Source of the DNA: JASFUX01 sp050050115
GTDB taxonomy: Bacteria; Pseudomonadota; Alphaproteobacteria; Caulobacterales; Maricaulaceae
Assembly (NCBI GenBank): GCA_050050115.1
Contig: JASFUX010000050.1
Span: 1 to 15,748 of the forward strand
DNA length: 15,748 bases
Direction of reading: 5' to 3'
The position numbers and the translations under genes were made by a program. This document shows positions 7,818 through 13,994 of this stretch, piece by piece (the stretch's first letter is position 1; every line of letters begins with the position of its first letter). The notes below the pieces were generated by a model that was given only the letters and a program-made list of their open reading frames with translations, made no database searches and was not told the DNA's origin.

Positions 7818-8801
7818 ATGATGATCGCCACGCTCAAGCGCCTTGCTCCAGCCGCCTTCGGCCTTCTCGCCGCCGGCTTGACCGCCTTGCCCGCGGCCGC
7901 CGACGCGGTGGTGACCTTGCGGCCCTCGCTCGAGGTCGCCGGCGAGACGATCGCCTTCTCGGATCTGTTCGACGGCGTGCCGGCGGGCGCGGACTCCGAC
8001 ATCGCGCGCTCCCCGGCCCCCGGCGCGAGCGTAACGATCGATCCGGTCTGGCTCGGCGAGCGAGCCCGCATGGCCGGTCTCGACTGGCCGAACGCAACGA
8101 ACGTGCGCCGCGTCTCGGTGCGCCGCGCCAGCCAGACGATCTCGGCGGACATGATCGGCGAGCTGATCGCCGACGAGCTCGCCCGGCAGCACCACGAGGA
8201 CTACGCCGTCACCCTGTCGGGCGCGCGGATGCTGCACGCTCCGATCGACGCGGCGCTCTCGCCGGTGGTCAACGCTCTCTCCTATGATCCGTCCTCGAAC
8301 AGCTTCACGGCCAACGTCTCGCTCTACCCCGGCGCGACGGCCGAGCGCGTCGCCGGGCGGGCCGAGCCCGCGATCGAGCTGATCGTGCTCGCCCGCGCGG
8401 TCAGCCGCGGCGACGTCATCTCGATGAGCGACCTGACCTCGGTCCGCACGCCGCTGAGTCGCGCGCCGGGCGACGCCGTCATGGATCCGGGCGAAGCGAT
8501 CGGCATGGCCGCCAAGCGCTCGCTGCGCGCCGGTCAGGCGATCCGCCCGTTCGACCTCGACCGGCCGAACGTCATCGCGCGCGGCGACACGGTGGTGGTG
8601 CGCTTCGAGCGCGGCGCCCTGGCGCTGACCGCGCGCGCCCGCGCCCTTTCCGACGTCGCCGAAGGCGAGCAAGGCCGCTTCGTCAACCTGCAGTCCAACC
8701 GCGTGGTCGACGCCGTCGCGATCGGCCCGGGCGAAGCCTGGCTCGTCGCCGGCGCGCCCCTCACCGTTCAGACCAGCACCTCGGGAGCACCCATCCGATG
8801 A
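7818..8801 (+). CDS. flgA: P-ring assembly chaperone FlgA
   Basis: The product is 327 residues. Two tandem ATGs occur (7818 and 7821); AGGGA at 7809-7813 is better spaced for the second. A cleavable signal peptide ends near ALPAAADA (about residue 29). The C-terminal half carries the SAF-type domain (about 192-260), with LARAVSRGDVISMSDLT and GMAAKRSLRAGQAIRPFDL. It ends with the FlgA segment VVVRFERGALALTARARAL. FlgA is a periplasmic chaperone that helps FlgI polymerise into the P-ring; flgI itself is in this window at 12005. The length is greater than enterobacterial FlgA (about 219) and normal for alphaproteobacterial forms with an extra N-terminal domain. The stop overlaps flgH by ATGA. 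Confidence 0.93.
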   Translation: MMIATLKRLAPAAFGLLAAGLTALPAAADAVVTLRPSLEVAGETIAFSDLFDGVPAGADSDIARSPAPGASVTIDPVWLGERARMAGLDWPNATNVRRVSVRRASQTISADMIGELIADELARQHHEDYAVTLSGARMLHAPIDAALSPVVNALSYDPSSNSFTANVSLYPGATAERVAGRAEPAIELIVLARAVSRGDVISMSDLTSVRTPLSRAPGDAVMDPGEAIGMAAKRSLRAGQAIRPFDLDRPNVIARGDTVVVRFERGALALTARARALSDVAEGEQGRFVNLQSNRVVDAVAIGPGEAWLVAGAPLTVQTSTSGAPIR

Positions 8802-9553
8802 CCCGCCGCGCACGCCGCATCGCCCTCGCCGCCGCCCTCGCCCCGCTCGCGCTCGGCGCCTGCGCGCAGACCCGCGACCGTCTCGCCGACGTCGGCCATC
8901 CGCCCGACCTCGCGCCGATGGAGGATCCGCGTGCGATCTACGGCTACCAGCCGGTGATCATGCCCTCGCCCGACCGCGCTGTGGACGCGGGACGGACCAA
9001 CTCGCTGTGGCGCTCGGACGCTCACTCGTTCTTCGACGATCAGCGCGCCTCCAGCGTGGGCGACATCCTCACCGTGGAGATCGCCATCGCCGACGAGGCG
9101 CAGGTGTCCAACACCACCTCGCGCTCGCACGCGAACACCGAAACGAGCGAGCTTAATGCATTCCTGGGGCTTGAGGGCGCGCTCGGCCAGGTGTTGCCGG
9201 CAGGTTTCTCTCCGTCTACGGCGGTCGACCTCGCTTCGGACAGCGACGTGTCCGGGACCGGCGCGGTCAACCGCTCGGAGACGATCAACCTGACGGTCGC
9301 CGCGCAGATCACCCAGGTGCTGCCGAACGGCAACTTCGTCATCGCCGGCCGCCAGGAAGTCCGCATCAATTCCGAGGTGCGCGAGCTGCTGATCACCGGC
9401 GTCGCCCGGCCGCAGGACATCACCTCGACCAACACGATCGCCCACACCCAGATCGCCGAGGCGCGCATCTCCTACGGCGGCCGCGGCGTCATCTCCGACG
9501 TCCAGGGACCGCGCTATGGCCAAGAGGCCTGGGGTGTGATCGCGCCGTTCTGA
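8798..9553 (+). CDS. flgH: L-ring lipoprotein FlgH
   Basis: The product is 251 residues with a lipoprotein signal: MTRRARR, an Ala/Leu core and the lipobox LGAC with the acylated cysteine at 22. FlgH hallmarks include LWRSDAHSFFDDQRASSVGDILTV (in two pieces: LWRSDAHSFF and DQRASSVGDILTV), the Thr/Ser-rich stretch NTTSRSHANTE, and the C-terminal ISYGGRGVISDVQGPRYGQ. FlgH forms the outer-membrane L-ring bushing around the rod. It is the last recognised gene of the flgFGAH unit and overlaps flgA by ATGA, which suggests coupled translation. Confidence 0.96.
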   Translation: MTRRARRIALAAALAPLALGACAQTRDRLADVGHPPDLAPMEDPRAIYGYQPVIMPSPDRAVDAGRTNSLWRSDAHSFFDDQRASSVGDILTVEIAIADEAQVSNTTSRSHANTETSELNAFLGLEGALGQVLPAGFSPSTAVDLASDSDVSGTGAVNRSETINLTVAAQITQVLPNGNFVIAGRQEVRINSEVRELLITGVARPQDITSTNTIAHTQIAEARISYGGRGVISDVQGPRYGQEAWGVIAPF

Positions 9554-9576
9554 CCACGCGTCCGCGCGAGTTCGCG

Positions 9577-9614
9577 TTAGCGGAACCTTAATCCGTATTG
9601 CGTTAATCTTTATC
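9577..9614 (+). promoter_or_regulatory. Possible CtrA-type promoter before the small membrane ORF
   Basis: TTAG-CGGAACC-TTAA (9577-9591) matches the CtrA consensus TTAA-N7-TTAA at 7 of 8 positions. After a 17-bp gap comes TTTATC (9609-9614), a passable -10. The predicted start would be about 17 nt before the ATG of the 37-residue ORF. The stretch is visibly more AT-rich than its surroundings. Confidence 0.3.
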
Positions 9615-9637
9615 CGGATCAGGATGAGAGGCACCCC

Positions 9638-9751
9638 ATGGGCGCGCGCATCGGCATCGTAGCAATGCGGATCATCGCCGAGACGTTCATCGTCGCGGGG
9701 CTGGCGGGCTACGTCGTCCGCGACTGGCTGCGCAACCGCTTCGCCGGCTGA
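9638..9751 (+). CDS. Small single-helix membrane protein, 37 residues
   Basis: A short ATG-to-TGA frame with a good ribosome site, GAGAGG at 6 nt spacing, lies 84 nt after flgH. The product begins MGARIGIVAMRIIAETF. It has one hydrophobic helix (about residues 4-27) and a basic C-terminal tail, RDWLRNRFAG, suggesting an inner-membrane microprotein with the tail in the cytoplasm. No family is recognised. The gene has its own possible upstream promoter, so it need not be part of the flgF operon. Support comes from start-site quality and the clean hydrophobic/basic design; conservation cannot be judged here. Confidence 0.5.
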   Translation: MGARIGIVAMRIIAETFIVAGLAGYVVRDWLRNRFAG

Positions 9752-9780
9752 GACCCTTCCTCCCCATCTCCCTCGGACAT

Positions 9781-9809
9781 TGAACCATTGCCCCGTTCCG
9801 GCCGACTAA
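9781..9809 (+). promoter_or_regulatory. Possible ECF-type promoter before the sigma factor gene
   Basis: TGAACC (9781-9786), a 17-bp spacer and GACTAA (9804-9809) resemble ECF promoters, which have an AAC-containing -35 and short -10 elements. Many ECF sigma genes are autoregulated. The match is loose. Confidence 0.22.
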
Positions 9810-9834
9810 TCGGTCATGAACGGACGAGGCGCGC

Positions 9835-10371
9835 ATGGTTCGCCGGGTTGGCCAGGTCTATGACGAGATGCTCGTCCTCCTCGCTGCGGGAGGCCAAGCG
9901 CGCGCGCTTGAGCGGCTGGCGAGCCGTTGGCGGCCGCGCCACTACGCCCATGCGCGCCGGCTCTTGGGCGCTCCCGACCAGGCGGCAGACGCGGTCCAGG
10001 ACGCCTGGGTGAGCATCCTGAGGAGTATCGGCCGGCTGCGCGATCCATCCCGCTTTCCCGCCTGGTCCTATGCGATCGTCACCCGCCGTTGCCGCGACAT
10101 CCAGCGCCGCGCCGTGCGCACCAAGGCCGGCGCGCTCGAAGACGACATCGAAGCAGCGCCCGTCGGCGATCCCGACAGCACGCACGATCTGAGGCGCGGG
10201 CTCGAGGCCTTGCCGCCCGATCAGCGCGCCGCCATCGCCCTCTTCTACCGCGACGGCTTCACGGTCACCGAGATCGCCGAGGCCCTCGCCGTTCCCGCGG
10301 GCACGGTGAAGACCCGCCTGTTCCACGCCCGGCGCGCGCTGCGCCGGCATTTCGAAGGAGACGAGACATGA
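9835..10371 (+). CDS. ECF-family RNA polymerase sigma factor
   Basis: The product is 178 residues, typical of ECF sigma factors. Region 2 spans about residues 12-92, with the helix APDQAADAVQDAWVSILRSI and the following DPSRFPAWSYAIVTRRCRD. Region 4 spans about 118-174, with LPPDQRAAIALFYRDGFTVT, then EIAEALAVPAGTVKTRLFHA as the helix-turn-helix. Regions 1 and 3 are absent, as expected. GAGG lies 5 nt before the ATG. The stop overlaps the next gene by ATGA, so the downstream membrane protein is translationally coupled and is the natural candidate for its regulator. The regulon and signal are unknown, and its place among flagellar genes does not prove a flagellar role. Confidence 0.92.
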   Translation: MVRRVGQVYDEMLVLLAAGGQARALERLASRWRPRHYAHARRLLGAPDQAADAVQDAWVSILRSIGRLRDPSRFPAWSYAIVTRRCRDIQRRAVRTKAGALEDDIEAAPVGDPDSTHDLRRGLEALPPDQRAAIALFYRDGFTVTEIAEALAVPAGTVKTRLFHARRALRRHFEGDET

Positions 10372-10745
10372 GCAAGCTCGACGACGCCATCCATGAGGCG
10401 CTGTCGGAGGAGGACGCGGAGTTCCTCTCGCAGTTCGACAAGGAGCCGAACGCTTTTCAGCAAATGTTCGGCATCTTCAGCGGGCCGCTGGGATGGATCT
10501 TCATCATGTTCGTGGTGTTCGCGCTCATCCTGGCGCCGATCACGTTCTATACGGGCTGGAAATTCTTCACGGCGACCGAGTTGCGGCCTCTGCTCTATTG
10601 GGGGGCGACGACGGGCGTCTTCCTGATGATCCTCAGCATCGTGCGGATCCTCAGTTTCATGCAGCTGCAAACCAACGCCCTGCTGCGCGAGCTCAAGCGG
10701 CTCGAGCTGCAGATCGCGCGGCTGGCGGCGCGGGACTCGGTTTGA
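10368..10745 (+). CDS. DUF6768-like two-helix membrane protein, candidate anti-sigma factor
   Basis: The product is 125 residues. An acidic cytoplasmic N-terminus (about 1-38, beginning MSKLDDAIHEALSEEDAEFL) precedes two membrane helices (about 41-63 and 74-96). An amphipathic C-terminal helix follows (about 99-121, TNALLRELKRLELQIARLAA), likely a short coiled coil on the cytoplasmic side. The gene begins inside the sigma factor stop codon (ATGA). Proteins of this shape follow ECF sigma genes in Caulobacterales-like genomes and carry the DUF6768 label. No zinc-type anti-sigma motif (HxxxCxxC) is present, so an anti-sigma role is inferred from coupling and topology only. Confidence 0.85.
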   Translation: MSKLDDAIHEALSEEDAEFLSQFDKEPNAFQQMFGIFSGPLGWIFIMFVVFALILAPITFYTGWKFFTATELRPLLYWGATTGVFLMILSIVRILSFMQLQTNALLRELKRLELQIARLAARDSV

Positions 10746-10775
10746 CCGGCGCCGTGCCCCGATCGATCGTCACGG

Positions 10776-11210
10776 TCAGTCGTCGCGGTGGATCCGCTCG
10801 TTGCGCTCGTGCGCCTCTTGAGCTTCGAGCGAGAGGAGCGCGGTCGGCCGGGCTTCGAGCCGGGCGATGCCGATCGGCTCCCCGGTCTCCTCGCAATAGC
10901 CGTAGGAGCCGTCCTCGATCCGCCGCAGCGCCGAGTCGATCTTGGCGATCAGCTTGCGCTGGCGGTCGCGGGTTCGCAGCTCCAAGGACCGGTCGGTCTC
11001 CGAGGAGGCGCGGTCGACCGGATCGGCCGCCGGGTCGGTTTCCGCCTGCAGATTTGCAAGCGTCACCTTGCTCTCATCAAGAATTTCTTGCTTCCAAGTC
11101 AAAAGCTTGCGCCGAAAATACTCTCGCATTTTCGGGTTCATATATTTTTCTTTTTGTTTCGGCTTATAGTTTTTCGGCAGTTCGGTTCTGAAGTCTTCCG
11201 CGACACTCAT
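10776..11210 (-). CDS. dksA: DksA/TraR-family transcription factor, single-cysteine type
   Basis: The product is 144 residues from the ATG at 11210, which has GGAG 4 nt upstream. An upstream in-frame start at 11261 would place the N-terminus across the probable promoter. The coiled-coil tip is conserved as ADPVDRASSETDRSLELR, including the acidic residues that enter the RNA polymerase secondary channel (D63 and D66). The zinc-finger region, YGYCEETGEPIGIARLEARP, keeps only the first cysteine (C106). The other three positions are T109, S127 and A130, so zinc cannot be held in the classical way. This pattern is common in alphaproteobacterial DksA. It acts with ppGpp on transcription initiation. 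It is transcribed convergently with the sigma/DUF6768 pair. Confidence 0.93.
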   Translation of the reverse strand: MSVAEDFRTELPKNYKPKQKEKYMNPKMREYFRRKLLTWKQEILDESKVTLANLQAETDPAADPVDRASSETDRSLELRTRDRQRKLIAKIDSALRRIEDGSYGYCEETGEPIGIARLEARPTALLSLEAQEAHERNERIHRDD

Positions 11211-11250
11211 CGCGCACTCCCACGACGCCCCCGAGCCCAAAGCGGCGCGG

Positions 11251-11278
11251 AGTATAGTCAAAGGCGGCTCGGCTTCAA
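11251..11278 (-). promoter_or_regulatory. Sigma-70 type promoter of dksA
   Basis: On the minus strand TTGAAG (-35), a 16-bp spacer and TATACT (-10) are seen, placing the start about 35 nt before the dksA ATG. The -10 stands out in this GC-rich sequence. It implies that dksA is transcribed on its own rather than only by read-through from fliX. Confidence 0.5.
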
Positions 11279-11327
11279 CGCGAAAGTCCAGATAGTCTCA
11301 AATCTTTGAAAAGACGGAGGCAATTGT

Positions 11328-11744
11328 TCAAGCGATCGCGCGCTTGGCCAATTCCACCGCCGCGCGAACCTCGACCTCGTCCACAATCGCCTCAAGTCTA
11401 GGATCGGCGCTCTTTTCGCGCGCCTGCTTCGCCGATTGGGCGAGCCGCGCTAGCGCCGCGGCGGGCGAAGCGCCCTCCAGCATCGCCAGCTTCACGCCTT
11501 CAAGCGCGTCAAGGATGTCCCCGGCGCGGGCGGCCGAGCGCTTGCGCGGGTCGGTCGCGTCGGGCGCGCCCTGCAGCGCCATCAACGCATCGACCGAGCC
11601 GACCCCGGCCGGCGCGGCGACGGCGGGCGCGCTGCGCGTCTCGGCGGCGGCGGGCTCGGCCGGGACGAAGCCCGCGCCGCGGGCCTTCGACGACCGGCGC
11701 GCGGTCGAGGTGGATTGGGACGGGCGGGGGCCGGTGATCTTCAT
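11328..11744 (-). CDS. fliX: Flagellar assembly regulator FliX
   Basis: The product is 138 residues starting MKITGPRPSQ, the family-typical beginning. A GTG at 11756 is in frame but its ribosome site is only about 1 nt away. The N-terminal third is Ser/Ala/Pro-rich and probably disordered. The conserved core begins near residue 50 (VDALMALQGAPDATDPRKRS) and continues through the helical segments GDILDALEGVKLAMLEG and IVDEVEVRAAVELAKRA. In Caulobacter FliX couples completion of the early basal body to the sigma-54 activator FlbD. As there, the gene is divergent from flgI. A CtrA-like box and an ftr-like element lie upstream. Confidence 0.92.
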   Translation of the reverse strand: MKITGPRPSQSTSTARRSSKARGAGFVPAEPAAAETRSAPAVAAPAGVGSVDALMALQGAPDATDPRKRSAARAGDILDALEGVKLAMLEGASPAAALARLAQSAKQAREKSADPRLEAIVDEVEVRAAVELAKRAIA

Positions 11745-11821
11745 CGCGCGGGTCACGCTCCCTCACGGAAAACTCTATGGGCGCTCAAGCGAAGCGGTCC
11801 CACCCATGTCGCAGGATTGGC

Positions 11822-11837
11822 GTTAATGAAGCGTTTC
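11822..11837 (-). promoter_or_regulatory. CtrA-like box upstream of fliX
   Basis: On the minus strand the sequence is GAAA-CGCTTCA-TTAAC, with a full second half-site and a 2-of-4 first half-site against TTAA-N7-TTAAC. It is about 80 nt upstream of fliX. It occupies the same relative place as the better box upstream of fliL. A GANTC site (GACTC, 11843-11847) is adjacent. Confidence 0.3.
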
Positions 11838-11847
11838 GCGCGGACTC

Positions 11848-11864
11848 GCGCGGCAACAAATGCC
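11848..11864. promoter_or_regulatory. ftr-like FlbD enhancer element in the fliX/flgI region
   Basis: GCGCGGCAACAAATGCC differs at a single base from the element at 6107-6123. The palindrome is GGCA-N5-TGCC. Its centre (11858) is 119 bp from the predicted flgI transcription start, against 117 bp in the flgF case. FlbD, the partner of FliX, is the expected ligand. Confidence 0.57.
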
Positions 11865-11950
11865 CGGCCAAGTCTGCCGCCGGGAGCAGGCGCGGCGAGA
11901 TAGCCTTCCCATAACACGCTGATTTTATTTGATCTTTTTCAAAACTAAAA

Positions 11951-11965
11951 CGGCCCGATCCTCGC
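11951..11965 (+). promoter_or_regulatory. Sigma-54 (-24/-12) promoter of the flgI operon
   Basis: CGGCCCGATCCTCGC carries GG and GC in the right register (G11953, C11965), with GGCCCG and a TCGC -12 box. It is weaker than the flgF promoter, lacking the first T and having C for T in TTGC. The predicted start is near 11977, 28 nt before the flgI ATG. An AT-rich tract (about 11920-11950) immediately upstream could bend or bind IHF, although no exact IHF consensus is seen. Confidence 0.45.
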
Positions 11966-12004
11966 ATTAGCCTTAACGATCATTCGTGTCCGGACTGAAG
12001 AGAT

Positions 12005-13117
12005 ATGACCCGCCTGTTCGCCTCGCTCTGCGCCGCGCTCGTTTTTTGCGCCCTTCCCGCCCCGTCCGGCGCCGCTTCGCGCATCAAGGACATCGCCGAC
12101 ATCGAAGGCGTCCGCGAGAACCAGCTCGTCGGCTACGGCTTGGTCGTGGGCCTGAACGGCACCGGGGACTCCTTGCGCAACTCGCCGTTCACACAGCAAA
12201 GCCTCGAAGCCATGCTGGAGCGGCTCGGGGTCAACACCCGCGACGCCAACGCCAACACCCGCAATGTCGCCGCGGTCATGGTCACCGCCCACTTGCCGGC
12301 GTTCGCCATGCAAGGCTCGCGGATCGACGTGGCGGTCTCCTCGCTCGGCGACGCCTCGAGCCTCGCCGGGGGTACGCTGCTCGCCACCCCGCTTCTGGGC
12401 GCGGACGGCGAGGTCTACGCCGTCGGCGCGGGTCAGGTTGCGATCGCGGGCTTTTCGGCCGGCGGCGACGGGGCGAGCGTCACCCAGGGCGTGCCGACGA
12501 TGGCGCGCATTTCCGCCGGCGCCCTGGTCGAACGCGAGATCGACTACGACCTCGCCGGCCAGGCGAGCATTCGTCTGGCGCTGAGGAACCCCGACTTCGC
12601 CACCGCGAGCGAGATGGCCGGCGTGATCAACGCCTACATCGGCTCCGACATCGCCCGGCCGACATCGAACGCCATCGTCGAAGTCGCCCGGCCCTACGAC
12701 TACGCCGGCGACATGGTCGCGCTCTTGACCGAGATCGAGCGGCTGACCGTCGACCCGGACCTGCCCGCCCGCGTCGTCGTCGACGAAGCTTCGGGCGTCA
12801 TCGTCATCGGCGAGGACGTGCGGGTCTCGACCGTCGCGATCGCCCAGGGCTCGCTCACCGTCTCGGTGCGCGAAGCGCCGGTGGTCAGCCAGGCGCTGCC
12901 GTTCGCCCCGCAAGGCGAAACCGTGGAGCTGCCGCGCACCGACGTCGAGGTGGTCGACGAGGAAGGCGGCCTCGCCTACTTCGACGACGGAACGATCGCC
13001 TTGAGCGATCTGGTCGACGGCCTCAACGCGCTCGGCGTGTCGCCCCGCGATCTCATTTCGATCCTGCACGCTCTGAAATCCGCCGGCGCGCTGCAAGCCG
13101 AGATCGAGGTGCTCTGA
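12005..13117 (+). CDS. flgI: Flagellar P-ring protein FlgI
   Basis: The product is 370 residues, the standard FlgI length. A Sec signal peptide (about 1-23, ending PSGAAS) precedes the family signature SRIKDIADIEGVRENQLVGY followed by GLVVGLNGTGDS. Other hallmarks are NTRNVAAVMVTAHLP, the Gly-rich GGTLLATPLLGADGEVYAV and the conserved C-terminus LISILHALKSAGALQAEIEV. FlgI polymerises in the periplasm around the rod, with FlgA (7818-8801) as chaperone. It is the first gene of a three-gene unit and overlaps the next by TGATG. It is divergent from fliX, whose product controls genes of this class. Confidence 0.97.
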   Translation: MTRLFASLCAALVFCALPAPSGAASRIKDIADIEGVRENQLVGYGLVVGLNGTGDSLRNSPFTQQSLEAMLERLGVNTRDANANTRNVAAVMVTAHLPAFAMQGSRIDVAVSSLGDASSLAGGTLLATPLLGADGEVYAVGAGQVAIAGFSAGGDGASVTQGVPTMARISAGALVEREIDYDLAGQASIRLALRNPDFATASEMAGVINAYIGSDIARPTSNAIVEVARPYDYAGDMVALLTEIERLTVDPDLPARVVVDEASGVIVIGEDVRVSTVAIAQGSLTVSVREAPVVSQALPFAPQGETVELPRTDVEVVDEEGGLAYFDDGTIALSDLVDGLNALGVSPRDLISILHALKSAGALQAEIEVL

Positions 13118-13443
13118 TGGGACCGGACGCCTTCGCCGCCCAGTCGTTCCTCGACGCCGCGCTCGCCGGACGGTCCGCGTCGAGCGGTCCGCAGATCTCG
13201 GCCGCGCAAGATCCCGAAGCGGCCGCGCGCGACTTCGAGAAATTCTTCCTCTCCCAGGTGCTCGAGACCCTGCAGCAAGGGCTCTCGACCGAAGCGCCGT
13301 TCGGGGGAGGCTCGGGCGAGACCGCCTGGAAATCGTTCCTGAACGAGGCCTACGCCGAAGCCATGGTCCGCGCCGGCGGCATCGGCCTCGCCGATCGTCT
13401 CAAGGCCGAAATCATAGCGCTTCAATCTGAGGAGAACATCTGA
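13117..13443 (+). CDS. Rod-binding protein (FlgJ N-terminal domain type)
   Basis: The product is 108 residues. The conserved core runs from about 33: DPEAAARDFEKFFLSQVLET, then FGGGSGETAWKSFLNEAYAE and a final GGIGLADRL. This corresponds to the rod-capping N-terminal domain of FlgJ. The C-terminal muramidase domain of enterobacterial FlgJ is absent, as is usual in alphaproteobacteria, where a separate enzyme opens the peptidoglycan. It overlaps flgI at its start and flbY at its end, both by TGATG, so the three are translationally coupled. The frame is also open upstream through flgI, but that part is only a shadow. Confidence 0.92.
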   Translation: MGPDAFAAQSFLDAALAGRSASSGPQISAAQDPEAAARDFEKFFLSQVLETLQQGLSTEAPFGGGSGETAWKSFLNEAYAEAMVRAGGIGLADRLKAEIIALQSEENI

Positions 13444-13886
13444 TGTCGCTCGAAGCACGCGACAGCGCCGACCGCGCTGAACAACTTATTCTGCTCACGA
13501 AGCGTTTGACCGATCTGATCGAACGCGAGACCGAGCTGTTCCGCGCCCGCCGCCCGCTCGAGGCTGCGCCGTTCCGCGACGAGAAGGCCAAGCTCGCCAA
13601 CATCTACCGCCAGGAGACCGCGCGGATCTCGCGCGAGCCCGCACTGATCGCCGATGCGCCCGAAGCGCTGCGCAAGCAGCTGTCGGAAACGACCGAAGCC
13701 TTCCACGCCGCGCTCGACGCACACGGCCAAGCGATCGCAACGCTGCAGGAGCTTTCGGAGGGCCTGGTCAAGTCGATCGCCGACTACGTGGCGCAATCGC
13801 GGATGGCGGAAACCGGTTACGGTCCCGGCGCCAAGCTCGCGCCGAATCGCGCCGGCGCGGCGATCACGCTCGATCAATCCGCATAG
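13443..13886 (+). CDS. flbY: FlbY-like flagellar protein (FlgN-like helical chaperone)
   Basis: The product is 147 residues and predominantly helical. It begins MSLEARDSADRAEQLILLTK and has long amphipathic helices over about 5-60 and 70-118, then a polar Gly/Ala/Pro tail. The motif LTDLIERETELFRARRP is typical of the FlgN/FlbY group, in which a small cytosolic protein acts as export chaperone or assembly factor. In Caulobacter an flbY gene accompanies flgI, and position and size agree. No catalytic residues are present. Last gene of the flgI operon. Confidence 0.8.
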   Translation: MSLEARDSADRAEQLILLTKRLTDLIERETELFRARRPLEAAPFRDEKAKLANIYRQETARISREPALIADAPEALRKQLSETTEAFHAALDAHGQAIATLQELSEGLVKSIADYVAQSRMAETGYGPGAKLAPNRAGAAITLDQSA

Positions 13887-13935
13887 AGCATCGCGCGCGG
13901 CGATCTAGGACACTTTTGTGACGCATCCTGAGCGT

Positions 13936-13955
13936 CCCGTTCGTCCCTGAACGGG
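13936..13955 (+). terminator. Hairpin after flbY, possible weak terminator
   Basis: CCCGTTC and GAACGGG form a perfect 7-bp stem with a 6-nt loop, 50 nt after the flbY stop. It is followed by GTTTACTT, so the U-tract is poor. It may end or stabilise the flgI operon transcript. Confidence 0.35.
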
Positions 13956-13994
13956 GTTTACTTGACGATCTTGTGACGGATTGCCCGCCGCGCT

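Noticed and set aside
7764..8813. Long minus-strand open frames opposite flgA (and 8768-9634 opposite flgH)
   Set aside because: The plus-strand genes are unambiguous FlgA and FlgH; the opposite frames are Arg/Gly/Asp-rich shadows without domains or ribosome sites.
9927..10367. Upstream extension of the DUF6768-like frame through the sigma factor gene
   Set aside because: The sigma factor occupies this stretch in another frame, and the ATGA overlap gives a natural start at 10368.
11920..11950. IHF site in the AT-rich tract before the flgI promoter
   Set aside because: GATCAAATAAAAT on the minus strand keeps ATCAA but misses the first W and the TTR part, so I do not list it as a site, although a bend is possible.
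11945..13096. A 383-codon minus-strand frame opposite flgI
   Set aside because: It is a shadow of FlgI, low-complexity His/Asp/Arg-rich, and would run through the flgI promoter region.
11986..13116. Upstream extension of the rod-binding protein frame through flgI
   Set aside because: The extension is Arg-rich shadow sequence in a different frame of flgI; the TGATG overlap at 13115-13119 marks the real start.
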